From assembly GCA_003024785.1 (NCBI GenBank), contig PUQB01000299.1:149597-213596 (forward strand): 64,000 bases of DNA, read 5' to 3'. Positions within the stretch are counted from its first letter, which is position 1. Each line of letters begins with the position of its first letter. Positions 33,811 through 46,701 of this stretch are shown here, piece by piece. This stretch comes from Selaginella tamariscina (lineage: Eukaryota > Streptophyta > Lycopodiopsida > Selaginellales > Selaginellaceae). The translations under genes and the position numbers were made by a program. The notes under the pieces are model-generated. The model was not told where the DNA came from, ran no database searches, and was given only the letters and a program-made list of their open reading frames with translations.

Positions 33811-35311
33811 ATTATGGAATCATTTGCAAAAGGAACATTGAAGAAGAAGAAGCAGACAAGTGAAGGAGAGCCCTCGGAGAAGTCTGCAAAGAAACTCAGT
33901 AAGATGCTGAAGGCTAAGTCTGTTCAATCTGTAAAGGATGTAGACAATGACTTTAAGTTCACATGGTTGAAGCCTTTGAATGGAACAACGGTGGAGGAGA
34001 TGGATGTGTTAGCTAATTTGGTGGCTGATGGCAAACTATAGATTAATAACAGCAGCCCCACCTCTCCTTTTCATCTCAAGCCAATAGAGCTAAAGACGAT
34101 CAGGCACTTCAAGGAGTGGTTGGGAATACACTGTCATAAATTGGGTTGGACCTCGACTTTAACATACGAAGAGGTCAGCAAATATGTGCATGTGACAAAT
34201 GATGATATGCTTGTGCAATGGGTAAACTAATCGGAAGATATGTATGGGCAACAATCTATTGCATGCCAACGCCAGAAAGGAGAACATCGCGATAACGCCT
34301 TCTCTTATGACAGTCCTTCAATAGCAAAGAATGAAGTTAAACATTATAAAGGAGGATGCTATGAATCATGACAAGCCCTACAGATGTTTGTATCGGATTT
34401 GAAACTTTATGGGGTAACATCACTGCTTGTAGGAAACTTTTAAATGTTCATGATGGATCGGTGGGTGTCAAAAAATCCTTTCTCAGAAAAGGCACTAGAG
34501 GATTTGGTGGAAAAACTTAGCCGTGCAAGCATGTACATAGAAGGTATTTATTATTGAATTTACACACTTAACTGATACCTACGTTTTCAGGTATTTATTT
34601 CTTGATTCTTGCTCATGTCACCGATACGTTCTTTGCCAAGAAGAATAGACATCGTTGACAGATTTTATATGAATGATGCTAATCCCAAGTGATTGATACG
34701 GTTGTTCACTTGGTTGTTAGGAATGCGCCAAACAATTTCAAACTTCCAAATGACTGGCCAGGCATTGTTTGCACTCCAACGGCCTGAACCTCCATCCGAT
34801 ACACCATAGCTAAGAGGACGTATTCGGCAATGTACGTTATCCAAACATTACAAGTCAGGGCACAGAGCATCGTCAACTTATTAGGGGTCCTCACAGTAAT
34901 GCATGGGTTTTTGACTACTGCACTAGGGATCCGTCTTAAAGGAGTGTTACCTTTGGGATACATGTGTGTTTGCCGTTGAAAAGGATAAGACCATGGTTGA
35001 GGACTTGAACAAGTGGATAGAGAGGTTCTCAACTGATACCCAACAAACCCATACAAGAGTATTTGGAAAGTTCCCTCCGAGAAGTGCGATAGCTCTGATG
35101 AGGAATCTGGTTCAATGTCGGAGTTGAGAATGATCTTGAATAAATATTAGACCGAAGTTATCTCAGGAGTACAGAACATTCACTTACTCCATTGACCATG
35201 GAAAACATTAACAAAGATACTGGAAATATTGAACAATCTTCCAAGCGGCTAAAACCTTCTTCACCTCACTCAGAAGGTAACAGTGAAGAAGAATTGTTAA
35301 TGAATTGTTAA
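33811..35311 (+). pseudogene. Methyltransferase-like gene copy of element 2, 3' part
   Basis: It resumes with MESFAKGTLKKKKQTSEGEP (33,814 on), LGWTSTLTYEEVSKYVHVTN (about 34,140-34,200) and ALEDLVEKLSRASMYIEG (about 34,490-34,545). An intron like that of element 1 begins GTATTTATTATTG near 34,544. The second half is shifted repeatedly. The longest run in its first part is intact to 34,038, where a TAG replaces a glutamine codon. It ends near 35,311 in the same EELLMN-like tail. Confidence 0.8.
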
Positions 35312-35559
35312 AGTAACGAATAGTTGTAAATGAGTATAACATAAGGCATTTTTGTATATTTTGTTTATATTTGTACAAAAAATAAATTCTCAAGGATTAA
35401 AGAAGCTTTTAGTTCAAACATGGGTCACACATTAATAAGGTAAATAATATACCTGATAATTATAAGGCCAGCTAACTATCATTTTGCAAATGTAATGAAA
35501 CAGTTGAGAATATGGATTTTCAGTAGTGGCATGAGGTAAGAGAGGAGTTTGGCAAAAAT
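35312..35559 (+). other. Spacer between the two gene copies of element 2
   Basis: Mirrors 7397-7650 of element 1 (TAAGGCATTTTTGTATATTT, TTAGTTCAAACATGGGTCAC). No coding content recognised. Confidence 0.6.
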
Positions 35560-36710
35560 TTCTTGTGCCACATGTCAAAATGACATAGTTCATGCAGGAA
35601 ATGAATAATATTGCAACTCAAAACATCCTTACTATGGGGACCACTTCAGTTTTGCATCATCATTTCTATTGCCTTCAGTTCTTAAATTACTTTCTTCAGC
35701 GCCTGTAATATCTGAATCTTGTACGGATGATGTATAAGTAAATGATAAAGGGATTGGCAACAATATAGCGTCAAAAGATAAATGTGAAAGGGACCAAACA
35801 AGTTGCAAAGCATTCAGCCCTTGTTACTCATGGTCATATTATGCTGTTGGATGTCAATGGTGTTTTACTTCATTGACAAAGGCGTGAGGACAGAGAAAAA
35901 AAACAAATAAGGAAATTTCATTCATTGTCATGGTAAATTTTGACATGATATTATTTTTATGAGGTTAGATCATCTCTTTCAAAAGCTTAAGGAGGTGGGT
36001 GCACTTGTGGGGATTTGGTCATGCATGCAGATTCACAATTTGACACCACTACTAAATTTGTTTAACAAACATTGTAGTGTTACAGAAGAGGTGATTCGTA
36101 AAGATTGGATTTTTGACCAGCGAATATGTTATAAACCTTTCAAATTTTACGATATAAGAAAGGAAAGCAAACCATACTTCTTCAAGAATGAAAGAATTAA
36201 TTAGGCTTCATTGGGAGATCAATTAGTTAAAGATAATGAAGGACGCACATATCTTAGTGGTAGACGACTCGGCTATACTCAACCAAAACATTGCTTGTAT
36301 CTATCCAATCACTTTTGACTCATATTCTGATATCAATATCATGGATGAGCTAGTGAAAGAAGAATCTTAAAAAATTTTGTGAGCAATATCCACCATATCC
36401 TAAAGCTTTTCTTTCTCGTGATTTTGAATTTTACAAATTAAAGGAAAGCAACCGGGCACTATACAATATTATTCTTAAGGAATGTCATATTTTAGATAAG
36501 CCTTTATGCACTCTTGTTCTTATCATAGCTTATGTATTGACAAGGATAGCAACTCCTAACTGCATTCGTAAGAGTGTTAGGTGGTGGCAACAATAAAAGA
36601 TATTGACCAAAATGATTCAATTAATCTAAAGAGTGATGACTTAAACAAAATGAAGAGATTTCTCTGTATGGTTAAAGAGAAAGTATTTACAAATAGATTA
36701 ACAGGTTGAT
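35560..36710 (+). pseudogene. FCP1/NIF-like gene copy of element 2
   Basis: Counterpart of 6240-7396. LLDVNGVLLH (about 35,843-35,872) is followed at once by a stop. RLDHLFQKLKEVGALVGIWS (about 35,962-36,020) and EEVIRKDWIFDQRICYKP (about 36,085-36,140) are kept. The LVVDDS box near 36,255 is disrupted. Both copies share the DVNGV form of motif I, so that change predates the duplication. Confidence 0.75.
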
Positions 36711-36985
36711 AAAGAAATGATTTTATTTGTAATTATGTTTGATAATATTTTTAATTATTGTGAAATAGTTTTACAATGAAGAATAATACAGATATTCTAA
36801 CATATTTTAGGAATATTCTTTACTAAGTAAGATTAATGAAGGATTCATTTGTTAACTAATTAATATTTAAGTCTTAATTAAATATTTAATAAATAATTAA
36901 TCAATAATTAAAACTTAAGTATTAATTAGTAATTTATTTTATATTCCCATTTGTATTATGCCCATTTTAGTTACAATGTGCATAT
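36711..36985 (+). repeat. AT-rich end and terminal sequence of element 2
   Basis: Inverse counterpart of 5948-6240: TATTCTTTACTAAGTAAG near 36,815 and the TTAATTAATATTTAAG runs. It ends with ATGCCCATTTTAGTTACAAT then GTGCATAT at 36,958-36,985. Confidence 0.75.
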
Positions 36986-36999
36986 TTGCTCCCTTAATT

Positions 37000-39900
37000 C
37001 TAAACCTATGTGAGCATTGACATTCACTAGCCAGGCTTCCTCATCAATGCCAATGTTGACTTGCTTGATCACCGCTTTGGGAGTCATATTCCCCCATACA
37101 TCGGCTTGCCCAGTACTCATCTTGGACATGCGGGGCGACACTCCACATTTCCTTCCACATGAAGGGCCATCTCAAGATTTGTGCTTTTGGGGTTTTTGCT
37201 CTAGCCTCCAGCCGAGTCATCAAGTACGAAGCGACGAACTTTGGTACTTCCTATCAGGGGTCTACCTCCCCTATGATGAATAAGTCCGATAAGCATGCCA
37301 GGATAGCTATGTCTTCCTCACGCTCTAGTTTGGGAGATGGTACTCCTGGGGTCGGGATTCCAATGGTGGTGCCCAGACTTGTTTCGCAATAACGAATATT
37401 AGTCCTCCATTGGCAGGGAATCGGACCCGCTGATTCTCCTAGTTATGTTGTACCGTCACACCCCTGAGCCATGGCTGGCCTAGGAGTAAGTTGAACCCTC
37501 CTTTTGCATGCATGTCGAGGATGACCATGTTTATCAAGAACTTGACACTTTGAATCCTGATCTCTACTTTTCTTATGATGCCCTTGGGTGCAACCTTGGC
37601 TTGGGTTGCCATACGTATGAGGAAGGGTGAGGGCTCCGGGGGTGGCATCCTCAACTCTTGATGGAGCTCTGTCGACATGATGTTTACGCCTGACCCCTGT
37701 CTATGATCATGTTGTGGATTGTGCGGCCTGCCACTTGGACTAGTATGGCTGGTATGTCATCCACAAAGTCTACTGCTATTGTTATGACCCTTGGGGGGCT
37801 ACTGTGGGCCTATGGAGCTCCCGAGTGAGGACTTCATATAATCCTGGAGATAACCGGAGTAACTCGACTAAGGTCACTGTCGACCCTCTTGCCCCTGGGC
37901 CTTACACGAGTCTCACCTACTCTACAATGGCCTCCACTTCAGCACACCTCCGCGCCCACTATCCTGGTTCTACGAGTTCTATCGCCACTTCCTCCTCACT
38001 AGATTTCTTGTCATCTTCCTCCTCAAGGTTGATCAGTATTCTTGTTTGTCGGGCTTGTGATCTCGTGATTGCCCGCATTGCAGCTCTAGTGGTGACATTT
38101 CTACATGGTTGGCTTATGGTGTGGGGGCTGGCGTTGCCGGGGCCAGAGTTGGTCCTTCGGGTACCCTTGTGGACTTTGGCATGTGCACTTCTAGCATGGG
38201 TTTGAGCATCACAATCCAAGAGCATTGATACAGCATGTGGTGCCCACTGCACAACATGCAGATCATCTCCTGACATTTCAACTGTCTATTCTTGTTGTCA
38301 TACCTCTATCGACATGGTTGACACTCCCGGAGTGCGACCCGGTCTCCTAATTGCAACCTACATTGGGGCTGGCCACTGCCACTGGCCTTGTAGGCAGCTT
38401 CTTGGGTAGTGTGTTGTTTATGAGCTTTGTCAATCAATAACAATTGTTCATGTTGTGGGACCCACGGACATTACACACCTTGCAATACTTGTCCCCATGC
38501 GCGATGTATCCTAGCTGGGCAAGGGTGGCAATTAGGTCCTGCCGCCTTGTGGGCCTCCCTTTGTTGTGATTGCACATGCTCTCTAGCTCCCGACCATCGC
38601 TTCTTTTTGGCATGCCTTTGGGCATCCAAGAGGTTCTCCTCATCCGTGGTAGTGTTTTGCTCCCTCAGCATCTAATTTTCTTACGCCTTCCTCTCCTAGC
38701 GTCTCTTGGCTTTTTGCCGCTTTGCTATCTTGGTGTACCGAAGTAACTTGTTGAACATCCATTCATCGTTTAGCCAGATCCACTTGCAGATCTCCAGCTG
38801 CAATCCCTTTTGGTATCACATTTTTTTGGTCAGGTCAACGGGGGCATCCCTTAGCTAGGCGATGTACCCCAGCATGTGGAATGTGTATTCATCGACTGAC
38901 TCTCCCACTTTCAGTTTCAAGCTAGTTAGCTTATGGATTACCTCTTTCTTGCTCTTTTCCTCTTGGAAGGTATCTAGAAATGCCCTCCGTGCAGTTTCCT
39001 AGCGAGCTCCCTCGTTTGCCTCATGGAATTGCATTCACCAAACGTGTGCCTTTTTGTCTAGAGTGCATGTGAATGCACTCAGCTTCTTATGGTTTCACTT
39101 ACACTTCTCAAGTTGCACACCTTCTCAAACTTGTGTACATGCTAGTCGATGTCTTCACCCCTCGCTCCTCAGAATGCAGGTAAGGGCACTGTCATTGTGC
39201 TCTCCTGCATCCAATTGAGTGCGTAGGCTAGTAAGGTCACCGAATTGATTCCCATGGCATCCCATTTAACCTAAGAGGTGCTCCAATTTGGACCTTCCAC
39301 TTTAGACATGCTATAGTCCACGTCTCGGTATCCTATGGGTACCTTTTTCCTCCCTCGCACCCCTTCCCTCTGATTGAGGGTTGGTGATGAGAACGGGCTC
39401 CTCTCAACTATCCCTCGGGGGGGCCCTTTGCATGATCAATTTGACGGCTAGTGGTGCGGCATACCTCGGCTAGACTATATCCCCTTGTCTAGCGAGTGGC
39501 TTGGCAGGACCGTGCAACTTTGTGAAATCCCCTCGCAATGTCGAAATGGTTGTGGCTGTCGGAGTGGATTCTCCTCGCCCTAAGACGATATCCCCTCATC
39601 TCGTGGTGGTTGTAGCTCTGCCATGCACCCTTGCAAAATCCCCTCACATGGTCGATACAATCTCACTTGCTCGAGCGGATTTCCCTCGCCCTAGGACGGA
39701 ATCCCCTTGTCTCTTGCCCAGAGTGACCACTGTGTGGCCCCCTTGTTGGTACCTCTTTCTAGTCCGTTAGCTCATCAACATCCAATCGCCTTCATGCAGG
39801 TGGTCATCCATGTGTAGCCCAGCCTTCCGGAGCCTCAGGCCCTCATCATGGTACTCACCATGGCCTATTGCGTCATCCAATAAACTAAAATCCTGGTGTA

Positions 39901-40373
39901 GAAGTTGCTTTGTCAATAGTCAGTGCCCCTCTCTACGGGGGCTTTTTAGATGAGGCTCTTCCTCCGCTCTTTCCAAGCATCCATGGTCCACCCGCCTTAC
40001 CCTGGTGGGTGATGGTGGCCTTGGGTTTTCTAACTTGCGTCCCTCATAGCGTTCACCACACAGGACCTCTAGCTCTTGCCCCCTGTCACTACCCACATTA
40101 TAGAGATTCTTGCCTCCAACACATGCCTTTCCTCTCATGGGGTTCTTCTGCATGGGGTCTCCTCCCTTGGGGGTATTCGTCGAACATAAGTTTGGCTCTC
40201 CACTATGGGTGCTCATCGTAGCCATCACTTTCACCTACATTGAGAGGGGGAGGAGGGATTTGATCATCCTACCATCCATCCCACTCTGTATCATAGGTCA
40301 TTACCGACCAAGGTCGCCCGTTCAAGTGTTACTCATTCCCACACGCTCCTACACATGGAATTCCATCCGAAGG
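37000..40373 (-). pseudogene. Gag-protease remnant of a third retrotransposon
   Basis: On the minus strand, reading right to left. A gag-like region contains CKVCNVRGSHNMNNC (about 38,434-38,480), which looks like a damaged zinc knuckle. Downstream is a retropepsin-like stretch (FNLLLGQPWLRGV, about 37,445-37,485) and IKQVNIGIDEEAW near 37,040. Many shifts. It is unusually GC-rich and lacks the AT-rich flavour of its neighbours. It abuts the end of element 2 at about 37,000. Confidence 0.6.
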
Positions 40374-40378
40374 GTTGT

Positions 40379-41183
40379 TGTCAAAGTTTTTACATGGTGC
40401 CACAAAGGCAGCTTGCCAGATGTCAACCTTTGAATCCCCTCTTTAGAAACCCCACAAAATTTGATAAAGCAACCCATATTAGGAACTCAACCCTTAAGAG
40501 CTTAAACCCTAGCTGACCAAGTCCACGAACGAGACTCACCTTGTGAATCATGATATGCAGACTAGCTGAGTTATAGGTGTCATTCCTAGCTTGGTGTGGT
40601 TGAGGCAGCCGGAGCAAGGCCTCAACCACTAGTTTTGTAGAACGTGAACTCGGGCAATGCATTTGAGCTTGTGAATAGATTTTTGAACCAAGGAATATGA
40701 CTAACTCCTTGGAAGTGACGTACCCAGTCACAAAGGCAAGATCCTGCCAATGATAAGGATAGTTTAACCCAAAGTTGAGACGTACCTTTGTCATGTGGAA
40801 GTTAGGGTGGCACAACAGAGGTTGCGCCTTGACAACACAAGCTTAGCTTGCACCAGTAGGAGGTTAACAAGTTCTCTTTTGAATCCAGGAAGCCTCACTA
40901 CACATACTCTATCTTATTTATGTGACGGAGCCTCCCCCTTACCCCTTGTTTTCCTAAGTGAGTAAGTGGGTTGGCACATAAATGCCATCCCTTAATGAAA
41001 TGAGATTAGGTTTAAAGTTAGGGTTTTAGGCATCTCATTTCATTAAGGGTTGGCATTTCTGTGCCAGCCCACTTACTCACTTAGGAAAACAAGAAGGGGG
41101 GGGGCTCCCGTCACATAAATAAGGTAGAGTAACGACAGTCAAACCCCAAAGTAAAGGGTCAAGTCATAATGAAAACTATGATA
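40379..41183 (-). repeat. Solo LTR of the chromovirus family
   Basis: Plus strand TGTCAAAGTTTTTACATGGT ... AAAACTATGATA is the reverse complement of the family LTR. It is flanked by the 5-bp duplication GTTGT at 40,374-40,378 and 41,184-41,188. No primer site or internal sequence of the family adjoins it, so it is the product of LTR-LTR recombination. A 45-bp inverted duplication around CATCTCATTTCATTAAGGG lies near 41,005-41,050. Confidence 0.9.
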
Positions 41184-41188
41184 GTTGT

Positions 41189-42200
41189 TGATACCTCTCT
41201 TTGTCTTTTGTTGTTTGTGACTGACTTTGATGGTGATGTGCTGGGTTTTCTGCTTCTCGAAGGTTTGGCCATGTGGTGTTTGTGTCATTCCCTTGAATAG
41301 GCGAGGCAGGGGCTGATTGTGACAACCGAGGTACCTCTCTACCCTCCATTAGCATTTCTCAACTAGCCCAACACATCCTCATGACCAACTGACACTTGTT
41401 GATCTCCAGGTGTTCAAAAAAGTTAATCCCGACTCTCCAATTTCTCTTTCATGCCACCACTCTACTTGCTACGGTGAACTCCATCCGTGTGTAATTAATA
41501 TTTTTCCATGGTCGCCACAATTGGTTGTTGGAAACTCCACAGGGCAAATGTGGGGTGACTTAAGTAGCCTCGGTAGTTGCCAAGACGTTGTTGCTGACAC
41601 CTAGTCCCAGGGGTTCGTGTTAGTGAGTCAACCTTTACCTCAAAAGATATTGGAAGGTGCAATGATCGCATTTACCTAGACGCTGCCAGGGTCCATGTAC
41701 AAGTGTGTAGGGTCTTACGTGATATTGTTGGGCCTAGAGAGAGCAAGAGGAGGATGATTGAGGAGATGTAGTAAATAGAAGAAATCTAGATGTATATATA
41801 TATATATTGCATGTCCGGATACAAGTTGGCCCCTTTCCCCAAAGGGGTGGAGCAAGATACAAAGTAGAAGACGGACTAGAATTGACCCCAACCCACTACT
41901 AACCTTCCTGCTTATATAGTGGGTCAGTTGGTGCTACACCCTAGGTCCAGGTGGCACTCCCCTATTGGTCTGCCACCCTTTGACAGTGTCCTGCTCTGTA
42001 GCATTTATGCGCCTCCCTCATGTGTGATGTCCCAAGTACCTTGGTAATTGATTTGGACGATCAGATCTAGGCCTTTATTAAGTGCTGCCTGACAGCCATC
42101 ATTGTTGATCAGTACCTATTGTACCTTCCCCAATTGGCTGCTCATCCCGTCGCTCATTCGTGCTGACTAGCAATTTAACAGTGGTCAACCCATCATCAAC
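41189..42200 (-). repeat. Probable 5' end and LTR of the third retrotransposon
   Basis: Continues the sequence interrupted by the solo LTR. The part from about 41,700 to 42,200 looks like an LTR in reverse: a (TA)n box near 41,795 and pyrimidine-rich blocks. Boundaries could not be fixed. No gene is seen. Confidence 0.35.
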
Positions 42201-42214
42201 CATAGCCTATTCTC

Positions 42215-45200
42215 TATAGTTAGTAGGACTACCTAAAGTTGTAGTGTGTTTTAAGGTTTAATTAGTTCTAATTCTTGAAGTACTCTATCACTTTCGACTA
42301 ACATGTTTAAATTCTACACGAAGAGTTAGCCTTGAGATTTATAACTCTTCAAAGAACACCTACTTTATAAGTGGGTGTGGATTATGGACTCCAATGTTGA
42401 AAGTAGCACTTGGAAGGCAACGTCCAAGTTGTATGCCAGGTTACTTTACCATACATTTCCATAAGACATGGCCTATTAGTTTGTTCTGCCTTGCAAATTA
42501 AGTCTTGGGAAGTGGATCATGTGATATGCTAAGTCTACACATTATTGAAATTTTATTTTATTTTTTAAAGTGTATAAAATTGGGATAACACATGATTAAG
42601 AACATGACAACGTCCATTGAGTGTTGATTTATGTCAAGATTCAATATCGATTTCAACAATAATGTTCAAGTGGAGAAAGACTTTGTTCAAATGGGTGTCT
42701 TTGACTTCAAAAAAGGACCATAATCAAACATAAGAATGAACATTACATTTTGATAGCAAGTGCAAAATGAGTTCTCACTATAATGCATGTTTTCAAAAGA
42801 ACCAAGCTATGGTGGTGGACTTATGCTATGACAGGAAGTCGGGTATGAACATATGAAACATATGTTAAGTAATTGATTTGGAGATTTAATATAATCAAAG
42901 TATTGTTTGGTGTTTGCAATATTTTGATGACACTAGTTGCAAGTAACACTAGGTAGAATAATTTACTAAGTTTAAGTCACTTAATTTGAACATGTACAAC
43001 TTGAAACCTTAATTAGTTATAAGTGTGCACTTTGTATTCAAGTTAACTAGCTCGACTAACTTAATTATGAAGTTGTCTCATGTGGAATCATAAGAATGAG
43101 ACAGAATAATTTAATGCTAAATTCCTATTAGTACAATTTTGGGGTAGATGGCGTGATCTACTAAAAAATGAAGTGTTGGAAACATACGTTTATAATTTCA
43201 GTTTATTGAGTATAAAAGGACTTGCATAGTAAAGGCGCTTGACACACACTTGTGCATTTCATTGTTAACTCTTTAAGTTTGAAATTTACAACGTTATTTG
43301 CAATGTGGGGGTGGATTAGTTTAATCTATTGAACAAGGTTGACTTTTTAGTTAACAAAAACATTAAGCTGTAAATCTCTATTTTGCTTAAACACTAAGTA
43401 AGAAAGCTTGCTAGATTTATTAAGTATGATAAAAATATTCATGATGTAGGAATATTCAAGTATATGGAAGTTTTGGTGCATGTACCTCCTTAGAAAGTTG
43501 GTATCTAGTGGGATTTAAAAGTTGGTTTGATTTTCATCTTGAAGTCGAATACGGTTATTCTAAAGACAGTTTCTTGACTTTGTATCATGGTCGCAAATGT
43601 GGCATCCAAAGAACATACAAATTATATATCTTCAGTCCTTTGTAATATCAAAAAGGTAGAACTTTTCTTGACTCAAGGTTGATGGTGTTTCTTGAGTTTG
43701 TTGTCATCTCTATCTTAAGGTTTGATGGTGTTTCTTATGTTTAGTTTAATATCCTTGAAATTACGATATTGAGTTGCTAAATTAGATCAAGAGAATGATG
43801 TCCCTTCTTGATGATTGTGATATAATGTTCCTAACGTATGATTCAATATCCAATTCAAGAATATGAAGTTTCCTATCACCTTATCTATTGAGATATTTAT
43901 ATTCTAAACTTTGAAAGTATTTGTGATAGTCTTTTTAATATTAGTTATAAATGACTTAGTAAAATATGGTATAATATCTCTTAAATATTAAGTTTGGAAC
44001 GCTCAATATTAAAACTTAGTTATGATCACATGAGGTGGTCATAATCATGAAATGTAAAGACTCAAGCAAATCTAAGTCCAACACTTTGATAATGCACTAC
44101 TTTAGTGTTGTAACTTGAAACGTGTTTTCAAGTTAATTAAGAAATGAAGTGTTTTTAAATACATTGTTTGAGAAGCATTGTGGTACTTTGTGAATTGCTA
44201 AGTGTCTAGACTGAATAGTGTATTTTAGTTTGACGTACTGAACTAGATATTTTATTCATGTTTAGTGAGATCTGTTGAATTATGAAATATAATTAAAATA
44301 TGAAGTTAATATGACACTTCGGTGTCATGATAACATTAGTGTGGAAGATAATATCTTACTAAATCAATTAAATAAACCAAATACTAGTTCATGATTCCTT
44401 TTAGTCTCTGAACAGTTCCTTAAAATACTGAAGTAGCATTATATTTCCATATTAAAACTGAAGTTTGGTTTATATAAACTAAGACCATATTCATATTATA
44501 GTTGTAACATTTTAATAAAATTAATACGATTAAGGAGTTATATCTGCTAATGTAATAACAAGTTAGTAAACTTGGGATTTAAACATTAAAACGATCGTTA
44601 TCATTTCGAGAGTATTAATATCAAAATTGCAACTATTTATGGAATAAGAATTAGTTTAAAAAGATGCTTGTCAATACACTAATTGTTAGAATTAGTGGAA
44701 ATGCTATACTTCAATATAATGTTGAGAAACATTTACATAATTAATTTGAGAGTTGGTAATGAATATAACGTTATGGAAGCATGCAGTATTACAAATCCAT
44801 AGAGACTCTTATCGTGGAAATTAAGTTTTAAAATTTGGTATTTTGAACTTAGTGAAATAGGAAGTTAGGAGTTCATCTAGTATGTTCTGCTCTTTGGAGA
44901 ATGAGTACAATAAGAACATGTTAGTTAAGACTTTTATATCTAAAAATCACCAATTGAGGCACTAGTATAAGTTGAGTTTTCTAGTTTCCACATTAAGTTG
45001 ATAAAAAGGTATGTAAGCTTATATATGTTCCATGAACTGGTTGGTGTTATTAAAGAGTACAATGTTGGTTGCAAAAAGTGAATATTAGTGCTATGACACT
45101 TGATCATAGATTTGACTTGAATTTGATTCCCATCGAAAATGAAGTTATGTCAATGACACATTAAGTGAATGGACTATTTTCAGGCTAGCATGACCTTGTT

Positions 45201-45871
45201 GTTTACATATGTGCCTCTGGCCAGATTGACATGTTTAGAGTTTTGTTAATAGTACTCTTGTATTGGAAAAGAGCTTGATTCCGATAAAAGTTTCATACCT
45301 AGTTTGGCGTAGCTATACACTAATGGGGATAAGTATAAAGCAAACCCTTATGTAAAGGGGTAATGAGAAACACCAAGGGACACAGAAATATCATAAGATG
45401 TGGAGATGTGGAACCATTGGAAAATCCAAGAAACGCAAAGGTGTTGGGTTAAGCATTTGAGATGGCTCAAATTGCTTATTGTGCGCTTGACAACAGGGTC
45501 GTCAAGTATGTTTAGAAATTAAGGAATAAGGCAAAGGCTTTACTTATTAACCTAGGGGCCAACATTAGAAGCTTTTAATATATATTCTAATTAAGTAAAG
45601 AAATTAACCATTGTGTTACATGAGTCGGGTGATAGACTTTGCAAATATGCAAAAGGTCTCCAAGTGACTTCATGTCGTAGGTGGTGCCTCTTGCAGAATA
45701 ATGGTTTTAAAGTACTTGGCTTCGCGTAATGCAAAGGGGGATGCAAGGGGGGATAATAAAATTATGTGAACTTTTTGCTTAGTGATATGTTAGTTTTAGT
45801 TAATTTTCTAACATTATCTAGTCTTGGAGTTGAACATTAACGAGGACGTTGACATTTTCAAAGGCGGGGAG
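42215..45871 (+). pseudogene. Deeply decayed internal region of a chromovirus relative
   Basis: At 42,215-42,380 it matches the post-primer leader of copy 2 (TAGTAGGACTACCTAAAGTT). At about 45,400-45,871 it matches the chromodomain end and 3' segment (GAACCATTGGAAAATCCAAG; CTTATTAACCTAGGGGCCAA; GGCGGGGAGTG). The 3 kb between has no open frame over 60 codons and is AT-rich. Confidence 0.6.
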
Positions 45872-46701
45872 TGTATTATAGTTTTTACTATGACTTCTTT
45901 TTTTCCTTTGGACGTTGATTGTTATTACCTACTGTACTATGTTGATGGACCCTAGATGTAATAGGAACATGCCCGCTTAGTGCACTTAGGTATCTAGTGA
46001 TGGTATGTCTAGGTGTAGAATTTACCTTGAAGAAACTCACCCCTATTTTGATGTCCTAGTTAGATTGAGTGGTTTGCAAATGAGTTTGGCATGTTAAGTA
46101 AGATTAGGAACACCTTAAAACCCCCACCCCTTCAGTAGGATTTAGGAGTAGGAGTAAGGTTAAGTTATAAACTCACCTTGTTGATTTAACTAAGGGGCTA
46201 AAATTTTGTGCCATCTCACTTACACATATAGGAAAAGAGGGGAGGGGGGGGGGCTTCGTCACATAAATAAGGTAGAATATGTAACAATGAGGGTTCCTGT
46301 GTTCATGATTGAGTTTGTTGCTCTCTCTTAGTGCAAGCTCTAGCTTGTGTCGTCAAGGCACAACCCTCTATTGTGTCGTCAAGGCACAACTCTCTGTTGT
46401 ACCTCCTCAACTTTCAGACAATAGGGGTACGCCCTACCTTCAAGGTAGCCTAACCTTAACATTGACAAATCCATGTTTGGGAGGTCTTATTAGACTACAC
46501 GTTTCAAGAGTCAAGGGTTAAGGCTTGTCTCTAACCTCCTCCTCCACGTCAAGCTAAGGCTAGCACCCATAACTAAGTAAGGCACATTCGTGTCCTTGTC
46601 CAATTGTGGGTGTGGGACCTTGGTTAGCAGGTCTAAATCATATAGGGGGTTTTGAGTTGGCATTGGAAAGCCACATTTGTGACACCTAATGCAATTCTTA
46701 A
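45872..46701 (+). repeat. LTR of the decayed chromovirus relative
   Basis: TATTATAGTTTTTACTATGA directly after the polypurine-like GGCGGGGAGTG. It follows the family LTR through ATAAATAAGGTAGA (46,264) to GCCACATTTGTGACACCTAA. The right end is approximate. Confidence 0.75.

Larger units (their letters stand above)
22195..36985 (+). mobile_element. Element 2: truncated, inverted copy of the leftward half of element 1, with nested insertions
   Basis: The plus strand matches the reverse complement of 5.95-11.9 kb: decayed palindrome array, foldback hairpin, ParB/methyltransferase-like gene, phosphatase-like gene, AT-rich end and the terminal sequence at 36,958-36,985. The DUF7869 half is missing. 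Two later insertions split it, a MULE at 24,432-26,455 and a chromovirus at 26,606-33,810. Without them the copy would be about 5.6 kb. Confidence 0.7.

Noticed and set aside
5948..36985. One giant element with 5-kb inverted gene blocks as its ends
   Set aside because: A terminal sequence also occurs at 20,735, a retrotransposon fragment separates the halves, and the right half lacks the DUF7869 gene. Two copies of a smaller element explain this with fewer assumptions, though it is not fully excluded.
40374..41188. This LTR as the 5' LTR of the minus-strand retrotransposon at 37.0-40.4 kb
   Set aside because: No primer binding site adjoins its inner end, and it has its own target duplication on both sides, so it is an independent solo LTR.
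36990..41600. Numerous plus-strand frames of 60-130 codons
   Set aside because: They are opposite-strand shadows of the GC-rich retrotransposon remnant; the protease and zinc-knuckle motifs are on the minus strand.
46309..46521. A 70-codon open frame
   Set aside because: It lies within the LTR of the decayed chromovirus relative.
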